This document shows positions 1 to 8,985 of a stretch of DNA of 13,782 nt, in pieces (position 1 is the stretch's first letter; each line of letters begins with the position of its first letter). The stretch covers positions 1 through 13,782 of the forward strand of contig QGVC01000060.1 of NCBI GenBank assembly GCA_003242645.1, written 5' to 3'. The stretch is from Pseudomonadota bacterium. Lineage in GTDB: Bacteria; Pseudomonadota; Alphaproteobacteria; Rhizobiales; Hyphomicrobiaceae. Position numbers and translations under genes: made by a program. The notes below the pieces were generated by a model. It ran no database searches. It saw only the letters and a list, made by a program, of their open reading frames with translations, and was not told the DNA's origin.

Positions 1-39
1 AACTACCTCCCGGATGTCGCGACGGATGAAGCGGCGTGA
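1..39 (+). CDS. possible C-terminal end of an upstream gene (partial)
   Basis: The first frame from the window edge is open for twelve codons (NYLPDVATDEAA) and stops with TGA at 37-39. Its codons favour G or C at the third position, as the genes nearby do. A weak terminator-like hairpin follows at 61-83. Twelve residues are too few to recognise a family, and the frame may be open by chance. The product is unknown. Confidence 0.3.
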   Translation, partial: NYLPDVATDEAA

Positions 40-60
40 TATGCCCCTTCATTGGCTGAC

Positions 61-83
61 GAGTCGGCGCGGGCGGCCGATTC
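61..83 (+). terminator. weak terminator-like hairpin
   Basis: GAGTCGGC (61-68) pairs with GCCGATTC (76-83) through one G-U wobble, with a seven-base loop. A short T-rich stretch (TTCTTCTG) overlaps and follows the right arm. It lies between the possible upstream gene end and the 118-453 gene. The T tract is poor, so this is only a candidate. Confidence 0.3.
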
Positions 84-117
84 TTCTGTCCACTGACCGC
101 ATAGGGGAGGGGGTCTC

Positions 118-453
118 ATGCTTGGACGTCTGGTATTGATCCTGCTTCAGCTTGCCATCGGCTGGTTCGGCGCGCCCCAGGTGCTGCGATATGTTCCGGT
201 CGGCGGTGACGCACAGATGTTCGTATATGCCGTAGCCGCCGCAATCATTGTCTGGCTTGTTGGGGTGATCGGTGCACAGATCTTGAAAGACGTGCCTACG
301 CCGTCCGCTGGCACCCTTGCCGCGGCGCTCATCGGTGGTTTGATCGGTGCTGCCATCGTTGTCTTCAAGCTGAACCAGATGATCCCGGTCAGCGTGCCCC
401 CGAATCTCTGGCCGCTTGGTCTCGCAGTGCTCGGCTATGCGCTGAAGAAGTGA
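118..453 (+). CDS. small integral membrane protein of unknown function
   Basis: This is a 111-residue, strongly hydrophobic protein that I do not recognise. It shows three clear hydrophobic segments, at about residues 3-19, 34-55 and 64-84, and a shorter one near 96-108. Charged residues are few and mostly sit in the loops: RYVPVGGD after segment 1, KDVPTPS after segment 2, and a KK C-terminus. The third segment is rich in Gly and Ala. There is no signal-peptidase site, catalytic motif or known fold signature. The ATG follows a strong purine-rich ribosome binding site (GGGGAGGGGG, then about five bases). It appears to be transcribed alone, because a strong rho-independent terminator starts 25 bases after the stop. 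It probably sits in the inner membrane. Nothing in the flanking genes suggests a role. Confidence 0.72.
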   Translation: MLGRLVLILLQLAIGWFGAPQVLRYVPVGGDAQMFVYAVAAAIIVWLVGVIGAQILKDVPTPSAGTLAAALIGGLIGAAIVVFKLNQMIPVSVPPNLWPLGLAVLGYALKK

Positions 454-477
454 CTTCGCTGGGTCGGTCCGAAATCG

Positions 478-512
478 AAAAAGGCGCGGAGTCGGACCGC
501 GCCTTTCTCTTT
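478..512. terminator. bidirectional rho-independent terminator
   Basis: AAGGCGCGG (481-489) and CCGCGCCTT (497-505) form a perfect nine-base-pair GC-rich stem with a seven-base loop, extended by an A-T pair. On the + strand it is followed by TTCTCTTT and so ends the 118-453 gene. On the - strand the same stem is followed by a T run, so it can also end the small - strand ORF at 586-669. Confidence 0.85.
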
Positions 513-585
513 GAAACTGTTCCTGAGGGGATTACCTGAGGGCCGTCCCTTGTCAGTTCCCGGCCTAAGAGCCGGAGTCACGCAA

Positions 586-669
586 TCAGATTACGCCAAA
601 CACGATCGCAGCGAGGAATCCGAAAGACATGATCGCGGCTAGCACGTTCAGTCTCGTCTTCAATTCCAT
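586..669 (-). CDS. 27-residue hydrophobic small protein
   Basis: This short ORF reads MELKTRLNVLAAIMSFGFLA followed by AIVFGVI and a TGA stop. A near-perfect Shine-Dalgarno (AAAGGAGG) lies about five bases before its ATG. The first seven residues are basic (K4, R6), and residues 8-27 form one continuous hydrophobic stretch, as expected of a single-pass small membrane protein with its N-terminus in the cytoplasm. Downstream on the - strand lie a short CCGGC/GCCGG hairpin and the bidirectional terminator at 478-512, giving a complete small transcription unit. The family and function are not known to me. Similar tiny hydrophobic ORFs are often missed by annotation. The support is the ribosome binding site, the amphipathic layout and the terminator; I cannot show conservation. 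Confidence 0.6.
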   Translation of the reverse strand: MELKTRLNVLAAIMSFGFLAAIVFGVI

Positions 670-1116
670 CGTTGCCTCCTTTGCTGGATAGCCAGCGGTC
701 GGCAGCGCAGGCGAGCCTGTGCAATTGGCCAGACTTTACCGGATCGGCTTTGTCCGACACAAGCGAAATTCTGTGCTGCGATGCAATAGTAATCCGATGA
801 CTATCAGTTCCTTTTCGGTTGTCGCCCTGATTTAGGGCACCGCTGCAACAGTGATGCGCAGCAATCACGACGACGAACCGGTGGCTCCGGCACGAATAAC
901 GCCGAAGTTAACTTTAGGTTCCGATCAAATTTCCAGAGATCCTGCTTCAATATTGGGTAGATGAAGGCGATCGACTTGGAAGTATTTGGTTAGGAATAGC
1001 TACCATGCGTTCCAAACCGTCGTTGGGCAAACATGCAACACAACACACCCCTTGGGGGCTGTCGCGACGTGCCATTCGTGCTTGAATGGGCCCGGCGAGA
1101 GATGGAGGAGGAGCCC
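670..1116. other. intergenic region, no gene seen
   Basis: This stretch separates the - strand small ORF from the + strand acuI. It is more AT-rich than the genes around it. I find no convincing coding frame, RNA gene or repeat. It must hold the promoters of both flanking units. For the small ORF, a weak TTGTGT-N18-TAAAGT match on the - strand lies upstream of 720, and no box pair near acuI is convincing. The open frame before acuI (1033-1116) is treated as leader, not protein. Confidence 0.5.
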
Positions 1117-2100
1117 ATGCAATTCAAGGCCCTGATGCTGAGCAAGGGTCCAGAAGGGCAGCAAGCCGAATGGAAAGAGCTTAGTGATTCGGACCTGATG
1201 CCCGGCGATGTGCTGGTCAGGATCACCCATACCACCATCAATTACAAGGATGGGTTGGCGTTGACCGGCAAGGCGCCGATTGTCCGCCGGTGGCCCATGG
1301 TGCCGGGCATCGATTTCGCGGGCACCGTGGAAAGCTCTACTCATCCTGAGTTCAAGCCAGGGGACGACGTCATCCTGAACGGCTGGGGCGCCGGCGAGAC
1401 GCATTATGGCGGCTATGCCCAGTATGCGCGGGTCAACGGCGACTGGCTGGTCAAGCGACCGCCCGAGTTCTCGCTTGCCCAGACCATGGCCATCGGGACG
1501 GCGGGTTACACGGCGATGCTGGCCGTTATGGCGTTGGAGGATCATGCCGTGACGCCGTACCGTGGGCCGGTGCTTGTGACAGGCGCCGCAGGTGGGGTGG
1601 GCAGCATTGCTGTGTGCATCCTCTCGAAACTTGGGTACCACGTGATCGCTTCCACCGGCCGCCGCGAACAGGAAGGCTTTCTCAAGAGTCTCGGTGCAGC
1701 CGAAATCATCGATCGCAGCGAGTTGAGCGGGCCGGCCAGGCCCCTGGGCCGTGAACGATGGGCCGGCGCCATCGATGTCGCAGGCAGCCATACGCTCGCG
1801 AACGTGCTGAGCATGACCCGCTATGGAGGCACTGTTGCCGCATGCGGTCTCGCTCAAGGCATGGATCTGCCCGCTAGCGTGGCACCCTTTATCCTGCGCG
1901 GAGTAACCCTCGCCGGCATCGACAGCGTTATGTGCCCGAAACCACGTCGTACCGCCGCGTGGGAGCGGCTGGCGCGCGATCTCGATCGCGACAAGCTCGA
2001 TAGCCTGACGGAGAAAAGGCCGCTGAGCGATGTTCTGGCTCTCGCGCCGGAGATTCTGGCAGGGCGCGTCAGAGGGCGAGTGGTGTTCGAGGTCGAGTAG
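1117..2100 (+). CDS. acuI: acryloyl-CoA reductase (AcuI/YhdH family)
   Basis: A 327-residue zinc-independent medium-chain dehydrogenase/reductase. AcuI enzymes use NADPH to reduce acryloyl-CoA to propionyl-CoA in the cytoplasm, detoxifying acrylate and serving 3-hydroxypropionate or DMSP carbon routes. The GroES-like N-terminal half includes the [11 protein letters not shown] segment typical of the family (about residues 42-52) and PGIDFAGTV (63-71). The Rossmann half has the nucleotide loop [13 protein letters not shown] (about 154-166) and ASTGR (178-182), suited to NADPH. Length matches the family (about 325-330). I chose ATG 1117 because GGAGGAGG sits just before it and MQFKALML is the usual family N-terminus; an in-frame start at 1033 would add 28 unrelated residues. 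It stands alone with its own leader. The exact enoyl-thioester substrate is inferred from family similarity only. Confidence 0.88.
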   Translation: MQFKALMLSKGPEGQQAEWKELSDSDLMPGDVLVRITHTTINYKDGLALTGKAPIVRRWPMVPGIDFAGTVESSTHPEFKPGDDVILNGWGAGETHYGGYAQYARVNGDWLVKRPPEFSLAQTMAIGTAGYTAMLAVMALEDHAVTPYRGPVLVTGAAGGVGSIAVCILSKLGYHVIASTGRREQEGFLKSLGAAEIIDRSELSGPARPLGRERWAGAIDVAGSHTLANVLSMTRYGGTVAACGLAQGMDLPASVAPFILRGVTLAGIDSVMCPKPRRTAAWERLARDLDRDKLDSLTEKRPLSDVLALAPEILAGRVRGRVVFEVE

Positions 2101-2201
2101 GGCCGAGTGGGCTGCGAGCGCGTTCTTTCAGGACGTCACTCGGGGCAGTGGTGGTATTCAGTTCCTCGCAGCAGAGCCGCCACCAATGGAGGACCCGTAA
2201 A

Positions 2202-2678
2202 ATGTGCACCAGCGAGCATTACCTCCGCCAGGCCATCGAGCTTGCTTTCGAAAATATCGAGAAGGGTGGCAGACCATTTGCAGCCGTCGTTGTGAAGGAC
2301 TGTAAAGTCATCGCGACAGGCGTGAACGAGGTCATGGCGACCAACGATCCGACGGCTCATGCCGAGATCACCGCAGTGCGCGCCGCCGCCCAAGCGCTCG
2401 GCACGCCGGACCTCAGCGGCTGTACAATCTATGCAAGTGGCCAGCCATGCCCGATGTGCATGGCCGCGATGCGGATTGCCGGCGTGGACGAGGTCGTTTT
2501 CGCCCATTCGAGCGAGGACGCAGAGCCTTACGGGCTTTCGAGGGCAGCCCTTTACGCGGAGCTCGCCAAACCTTTCTCCGAGCAGTCCATGAAAATCCGG
2601 CATGAGCCAGTCCGGTTGGAGTCTCGCCCGGACCTCTACGGCGAGTGGAAACGGAGGCAGGAGGGGCAAGCAGGTTGA
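2202..2678 (+). CDS. nucleoside/guanine deaminase (CDA fold)
   Basis: A 158-residue cytosolic zinc deaminase of the cytidine deaminase-like superfamily, closest in layout to bacterial guanine deaminases of GuaD type (about 156 residues). The zinc site is visible: TAHAE gives ligand His53 and proton-shuttling Glu55, and PCPMC gives ligands Cys83 and Cys86. The ATNDPTAHAE and PCPMCMAA surroundings are those of the purine/nucleoside deaminase group rather than tRNA adenosine deaminase. The likely reaction is hydrolytic deamination of guanine (to xanthine) or a related nucleobase or nucleoside. The start at 2202 is preferred over 2148 because GGAGGA precedes it at good spacing and the family begins near this point. 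It lies 101 bases after acuI, on the same strand, with a CCGAGTG/CACTCGG inverted repeat between (2103-2143), so co-transcription is uncertain. Substrate choice cannot be settled by eye. Confidence 0.85.
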   Translation: MCTSEHYLRQAIELAFENIEKGGRPFAAVVVKDCKVIATGVNEVMATNDPTAHAEITAVRAAAQALGTPDLSGCTIYASGQPCPMCMAAMRIAGVDEVVFAHSSEDAEPYGLSRAALYAELAKPFSEQSMKIRHEPVRLESRPDLYGEWKRRQEGQAG

Positions 2679-2859
2679 CGGCGCGGCTCACCTAGGCTTC
2701 GGCCACCGGAGCGGCGAGCGGGAGCTCCTGTCTGTGTTTGAATGAGTAGCATTGCTCTTGTTCGCAGCCATACGGCATCCCACGTGTTTTGCTCACAAGT
2801 CGGCAAGCCAGTCGCTCTGCCGGCGTGGTAGATTTGACCTTCAGCCGTGCAGTGCGACG

Positions 2860-2888
2860 TTGACTAGGGAACGAGCGCTCGTTAGGGC
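2860..2888 (+). promoter_or_regulatory. candidate cysE promoter with embedded palindromic operator
   Basis: A perfect 14-base palindrome, AACGAGCGCTCGTT (2870-2883), lies 51 bases before the cysE start. A TTGACT box (2860-2865) precedes it, and a poor -10 candidate (TAGGGC, 2883-2888) follows at 17-base spacing, so the palindrome would fill the spacer. Palindromes of this AACGA-N4-TCGTT kind resemble TetR-family operators. No TetR gene is in the window. The palindrome is certain; the promoter and operator roles are inferred. Confidence 0.4.
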
Positions 2889-2934
2889 TGGGTGAAGAGG
2901 CCAGTAAGACGTCACAGCCTGGCAGGAGATCATC

Positions 2935-3774
2935 ATGGCACCGACCCCCCGGTTCCAGGCCCAGAACAAGCTCGCTCAGGTCGATCCGATTTGGGCTGAA
3001 GTGCGCCGCGAAGCCGAGGAGGCCATGCTCGCCGAACCGGCACTCGGCGGGTTCATCTTTGCGACCGTGCTGAGCCATGATCGGCTCGAGAATGCCGTCT
3101 GTCATCGGCTCGCCCAGCGGCTCAATCATACCGATGTGGATGCTGGGCTGATTGGACAAACGTTTCTGGACGTGTTGTCCCGGAAGCCTGAGCTGGGGCA
3201 GGCGTTCCGCGCTGACCTTGCGGCGGTTTACGACCGTGATCCCGCGTGCAGCCGGTACCTGGAGCCTCTGCTTTACTTCAAAGGCTTCCACGCCCTCGCC
3301 ACGCACCGGTTCGCGCATGAGCTGTGGAAAGAGGGGCGGCGCGATTTCGCGCTTTACCTTCAGAGTCAGTCTTCGCGCATTTTCAGCGTGGATATCCACC
3401 CCGCCGCGCGGATCGGGATCGGCATCATGATTGATCACGCCACCGGCGTCGTCATAGGAGAGACTGCGACGGTGGGCGACAACACTTCGCTTCTCCATGG
3501 CGTGACGCTCGGCGGCAGCGGCAAGGAGACGGGAGACCGTCACCCGAAGATCGGCGCCAACGTCATGATCGGTGCAGGTGCCAAGGTGCTAGGCAATATC
3601 AAGGTCGGGGACTGCTCACGCATAGCCGCCGGAAGCGTCGTGCTGAAGGATGTGCCGCCCAATACGACGGTCGCTGGCGTTCCGGCCAAAGTGGTCGGTC
3701 CAGCAGGATGTCCGGAGCCAGCCCGGACCATGGATCAGCGGCTCAATCCAGACGATTGCGGGTGTGAAAGCTGA
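2935..3774 (+). CDS. cysE: serine O-acetyltransferase
   Basis: A 279-residue cytosolic enzyme that acetylates L-serine with acetyl-CoA to O-acetylserine, the first committed step of cysteine synthesis. Residues about 12-135 form the helical SATase domain (PIWAEVRREAEE near 18-29). Residues about 150-255 are the left-handed beta-helix of hexapeptide repeats. Catalytic residues can be placed from the E. coli enzyme: Asp153 in VDIHPAA and His168 in DHATG, spaced as E. coli Asp143/His158, plus His203 in DRHPKIG. The start follows GGCAGGAG. The stop overlaps the next gene by one base (TGATG), so translation is probably coupled. One oddity is the C-terminus, NPDDCGCES, which lacks the terminal isoleucine that E. 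coli-type CysE inserts into cysteine synthase; it carries two nearby cysteines instead. The enzyme identity is very secure. Confidence 0.95.
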   Translation: MAPTPRFQAQNKLAQVDPIWAEVRREAEEAMLAEPALGGFIFATVLSHDRLENAVCHRLAQRLNHTDVDAGLIGQTFLDVLSRKPELGQAFRADLAAVYDRDPACSRYLEPLLYFKGFHALATHRFAHELWKEGRRDFALYLQSQSSRIFSVDIHPAARIGIGIMIDHATGVVIGETATVGDNTSLLHGVTLGGSGKETGDRHPKIGANVMIGAGAKVLGNIKVGDCSRIAAGSVVLKDVPPNTTVAGVPAKVVGPAGCPEPARTMDQRLNPDDCGCES

Positions 3775-4028
3775 TGGCTCGTTCGGCTCGGGCTGCCTCG
3801 AAGGAAGGCGGCGGAATCAAGAATGATATTCCACGCGTGCAGCGCTACCTGCGCCAGCTCTTCCGCACGGATGAGCTTCGGGTGGTGCCGCATGCACGCA
3901 AGAAGGACATGGCCGAGGTGTTCATCGGGGACGAGTACATCGCACCTCTCTACCGCGAGGAGGAGGACGGCGAGGTTTCATTCCAGTTGCAAATTGCGAT
4001 CCTCGAGGAGGATCTCGAGGAAGCCTGA
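3774..4028 (+). CDS. DUF3126 family protein
   Basis: An 84-residue protein of the DUF3126 type, small proteins I know from alphaproteobacteria and often found next to cysE. The recognisable core runs from about residue 17 (NDIPRVQRYLRQLF) through AEVFIGDEYIAPLYREEEDGE (about 46-66) to an acidic C-terminus (EEDLEEA). The N-terminus (ARSARAASKEGGG) is basic and probably disordered. There is no signal peptide or membrane segment, so it is likely cytosolic. Its ATG overlaps the cysE stop by one base, and the following gene begins nine bases after its stop, so all three are one operon. No biochemical function is established for the family as far as I know. Its position suggests a link to CysE or cysteine metabolism, which is inference. 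Confidence 0.88.
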   Translation: MARSARAASKEGGGIKNDIPRVQRYLRQLFRTDELRVVPHARKKDMAEVFIGDEYIAPLYREEEDGEVSFQLQIAILEEDLEEA

Positions 4029-4037
4029 GGGGGTAGA

Positions 4038-4568
4038 ATGGGGCTTTATAAGCTCGACGCGGTGAGCGTTAAGACACCGGGTGAGGGCCGCTACTGGGTC
4101 GCCGAGAATGCCATCGTCGTTGGCAATGTTCACATCGGAGAAGATGTGAGCATCTGGTTCAACACGGTGATCCGGGGAGATAACGAGCCGATCGAAATCG
4201 GGATGGGCTCGAACATCCAGGACGGTTGCGTGCTCCACACCGATCCGGGCTTCCCAATGATCATCGGACCGGATTGCACCATCGGCCATATGGTCATGCT
4301 GCACGGCTGCAAGATCGGCCGCGGTAGCCTGATCGGAATTGGCTCCATCATCCTCAACGGTGCGGTCATCGGCGAGGAATGCCTCATCGGCGCAAACACT
4401 CTCATCCCTGAAGGCAAAGAAATCCCACCTCGGTCGGTGGTGATGGGGTCGCCCGGCAAAATAGTCCGGCAGGTGACAGAGGCAGACCTCGTGCGGATGC
4501 AGAGGGGAGCCGAATTTTATCGAAAGAATTGGCGTCGGTTCGCGGCAGGATTATCACCGCAGGCTTAA
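4038..4568 (+). CDS. gamma-carbonic anhydrase family hexapeptide protein
   Basis: A 176-residue left-handed beta-helix protein of the gamma-class carbonic anhydrase family (YrdA/PaaY/CaiE-like). Hexapeptide repeats fill residues about 25-135, and a C-terminal helix follows (ADLVRMQRGAEFYRKNWRRF). Metal-ligand histidines are present: His67 (VLHTDPG), His84 and His89 (IGHMVMLHGC), with the five-residue spacing of the archaeal Cam enzyme (His117/His122). The RGDN element near residues 46-49 matches the conserved Arg/Asp of the active-site region. Many bacterial members bind metal but show little or no carbonic anhydrase activity, so CO2 hydration is possible, not proven. The start is supported by a GAGGGGG ribosome binding site in the nine-base gap after the DUF3126 gene. 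It is the last gene of the cysE operon, followed by two hairpins. Confidence 0.9.
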   Translation: MGLYKLDAVSVKTPGEGRYWVAENAIVVGNVHIGEDVSIWFNTVIRGDNEPIEIGMGSNIQDGCVLHTDPGFPMIIGPDCTIGHMVMLHGCKIGRGSLIGIGSIILNGAVIGEECLIGANTLIPEGKEIPPRSVVMGSPGKIVRQVTEADLVRMQRGAEFYRKNWRRFAAGLSPQA

Positions 4569-4605
4569 GACAGCGCTTTCCATGCCATCTTCTGCCGCTG
4601 AGGGC

Positions 4606-4626
4606 GCGCCTTACACCTTAAGGCGC
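4606..4626 (+). terminator. hairpin after the cysE operon
   Basis: GCGCCTTA (4606-4613) pairs perfectly with TAAGGCGC (4619-4626) around a CACCT loop. It lies 38 bases after the gamma-carbonic anhydrase stop. No T run follows, so it is either a weak terminator or an mRNA 3'-end stabiliser. Confidence 0.45.
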
Positions 4627-4645
4627 AATCATCAGAGCCGTGACC

Positions 4646-4673
4646 GGCTTCCCAGCCATATGGCCGGGAAGCC
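4646..4673. terminator. long hairpin between convergent genes
   Basis: GGCTTCCC-A-GCCATATGGC-C-GGGAAGCC is a near-perfect 28-base inverted repeat with a single A-C mismatch pair. It sits between the converging cysE operon and the formyltransferase-ligase gene, whose stop is at 4758, so it could work on both strands. There is no T run on either side, so intrinsic termination is unproven. Confidence 0.5.
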
Positions 4674-4757
4674 ACTCTTCACGAGAGCATCCCACTTATC
4701 GGTGAAAGACCCATACGCGGCGCGTCTTGTGCAGCACCGCGTACGGGGTGACTCCGC

Positions 4758-7397
<2,640 letters not shown>

Positions 7398-7703
7398 GTG
7401 GTTCCTTCCCAATTATGTACTTTGCTTATGCGGACGCCCCTTATCCATTATTCCCGCCTTTTGGAAATTCAGGCCACCGTTTCAGCGATGTGCCTTTGGC
7501 GGTCAACCTGGACATAAACTCCGTACCGTTCTTTCCCTTTCGAGGTCGCTGATTTCCCCCTAGTTCTGCCACGTCGCCATGGGTCGCGCCATTGCATTGG
7601 TGGTGAGTGCTAGGGGTGGGATTATCCAGATCACTCAAGATGCTGGGGAGGGGACCCCGCCCTCTGATCTTGCTTCGTCAATGGAAGGCGGGGTTCCAAG
7701 AGA
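7398..7703 (-). other. frc-fhs intergenic region
   Basis: This 306-base gap lies between frc and the fusion gene, both on the - strand. It contains an inverted repeat (7636-7672), but I see no convincing promoter boxes. A TTGACC without a good -10 occurs near 7500 on the - strand. No copy of the TGGTATACCA operator found before gntR and tctA is present. A TTG-started 65-codon frame (7441-7638) has no ribosome binding site or recognisable content. I also looked for the ZTP (pfl) riboswitch core known upstream of formate-THF ligases and did not see it. Confidence 0.5.
7636..7672 (-). repeat. inverted repeat downstream of frc
   Basis: CAAGAT (7636-7641) and ATCTTG (7667-7672) form outer arms, and an inner GAGGG/CCCTC pairing is possible across an asymmetric loop. 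It lies 32 bases after the frc stop. No T run follows on the - strand, so it may weakly terminate or punctuate the gntR-oxc-frc message rather than end it cleanly. Confidence 0.35.
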
Positions 7704-8975
7704 TTACTCCGCAGCAGCCCGCTTTGGCTGGGGCTCCGTAGCTTCCTTCAGCTCAGCGATTTCCGCTTCACTGTAGCCGAGCACGTCGCGGAGAATTTCC
7801 ACCGTGTGCTCGCCGAGCAGAGGTGAACGCCTCACTTCGGCTGGGCTGTCGGAAAGCTTGATGGGATTGCCGACGGTCAGATACTTGCCGCGCGTTGGAT
7901 GATCCACCTCGACGATGGTCCCCGTGGCCCGCAGCGACTGATCCTCCGCCAACTCCTTCATCGACAGGATGGGCCCGCAGGGGATGTCGTATTTGTTGAG
8001 GATCTCCATGGCCTCGAACTTCGTCTTGGTCATGGTCCACTGCTCAATGCGATCGAAGATCTGCTTGAGCCGCGGGAGGCGTGCCTGAGGCGTCGCATAA
8101 TCGGGGTGCGTCTTCCAATCAGGCTCGCCGATCACGTCGCAAATCTTGTCCCAAACGGGCGCCTGAGCGATGAAGTAGATGTACGCGTTCGGATCGGTCT
8201 CCCAGCCTTTGCACTTCAAAATCCAGCCGGGCTGACCACCGCCGGAGGCATTGCCTGAGCGCGGAACGGTGTCGCCGAACGGCTTACCCTCGCTGTATTG
8301 CGGATACTCAGTCAGCGGACCGCGGGTGAGACGCTGCTGATCACGCAACTTCACGCGGCAGAGATTGAGCACGCCGTCCTGCATGGCGCAGGTGACGCGC
8401 TGACCCTTGCCGGTGCGCGTCCGTTGATAAAGAGCCGTTACAATGCCAAGGGCCAAGTGCAATCCGGTGCCGCTATCGCCGATTTGCGCGCCGGTGACGA
8501 GCGGAGGACCGTCATCGAAACCGGTTGTGGAGGCGGCGCCACCCGTACACTGGGCGATGTTTTCGTAGACCTTGCAATCCTCATAAGGGCCAGGACCGAA
8601 CCCTTTGATGGAGGCATAAATCATCCGCGGATTGAGCTCCTGGATTCGCTCCCAGGAAAAACCCATCCGGTCGAGCACTCCCGGCGCAAAGTTCTCCACC
8701 AGCACGTCGCAGGCCTTGATCAGCCGCTCCAGCACCTCCTTGCCTTTCGGGTGCTTCGTATCGAGCGTGATCGACCGCTTATTGTGGTTCAGCATCGTAA
8801 AGTAGAGGCTGTCCACATCCGGAATATCCCGCAGCTGAGTACGGGTGATATCACCGACCCCCGGCCGCTCGACCTTGATGACGTCAGCACCGAACCAAGC
8901 GAGAAGCTGCGTGCAGGTGGGACCGGACTGCACGTGCGTGAAATCGAGAACACGGACGCCTTCCAGGGCTTTCAT
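7704..8975 (-). CDS. frc: formyl-CoA:oxalate CoA-transferase
   Basis: A 423-residue class III CoA-transferase (O. formigenes Frc is 428). It moves CoA from formyl-CoA to oxalate, giving oxalyl-CoA and formate. The whole length follows the Frc/YfdW pattern: [20 protein letters not shown] near the start, [13 protein letters not shown] (58-70), the catalytic aspartate Asp167 in [54 protein letters not shown] and PLLGEHT. Gln47 occupies the Trp48 position of O. formigenes Frc, as in E. coli YfdW. The mobile glycine loop reads [12 protein letters not shown], with Ser in place of two glycines of the usual RGGNAGGGGQPG. The start follows GGGAGCTTGAT and lies ten bases after the oxc stop, so oxc and frc are co-transcribed. 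Related class III transferases use other acids, but the pairing with oxc makes oxalate by far the best call. Confidence 0.95.
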   Translation of the reverse strand: MKALEGVRVLDFTHVQSGPTCTQLLAWFGADVIKVERPGVGDITRTQLRDIPDVDSLYFTMLNHNKRSITLDTKHPKGKEVLERLIKACDVLVENFAPGVLDRMGFSWERIQELNPRMIYASIKGFGPGPYEDCKVYENIAQCTGGAASTTGFDDGPPLVTGAQIGDSGTGLHLALGIVTALYQRTRTGKGQRVTCAMQDGVLNLCRVKLRDQQRLTRGPLTEYPQYSEGKPFGDTVPRSGNASGGGQPGWILKCKGWETDPNAYIYFIAQAPVWDKICDVIGEPDWKTHPDYATPQARLPRLKQIFDRIEQWTMTKTKFEAMEILNKYDIPCGPILSMKELAEDQSLRATGTIVEVDHPTRGKYLTVGNPIKLSDSPAEVRRSPLLGEHTVEILRDVLGYSEAEIAELKEATEPQPKRAAAE

Positions 8976-8985
8976 ATCAAGCTCC

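Noticed and set aside
1033..1116. 28-residue N-terminal extension of acuI
   Set aside because: The residues do not resemble the family, and a strong ribosome binding site precedes the ATG at 1117.
1000..1857. 285-residue open frame on the - strand
   Set aside because: It lies antisense inside acuI, has no recognisable domain, and is a by-product of the GC-biased codons of acuI.
2103..2143. CCGAGTG/CACTCGG inverted repeat after acuI as a terminator
   Set aside because: The loop is 27 bases and no T run follows, so it does not meet the form of an intrinsic terminator.
2692..3543. 283-residue open frame on the - strand
   Set aside because: It is antisense to cysE, whose identity is certain. 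The translation is rich in Arg, Pro and His with no family pattern.
7441..7638. 65-codon - strand frame in the frc-fhs gap
   Set aside because: It starts with TTG, has no ribosome binding site, and its polar low-complexity translation resembles no protein I know.
7398..7703. ZTP/pfl or THF-type riboswitch before the formate-THF ligase fusion
   Set aside because: I looked for the conserved pfl core (CCGCCTGGGC-like) on the - strand and did not find it. I could not support a THF-II motif either. A covariance-model search would settle it.
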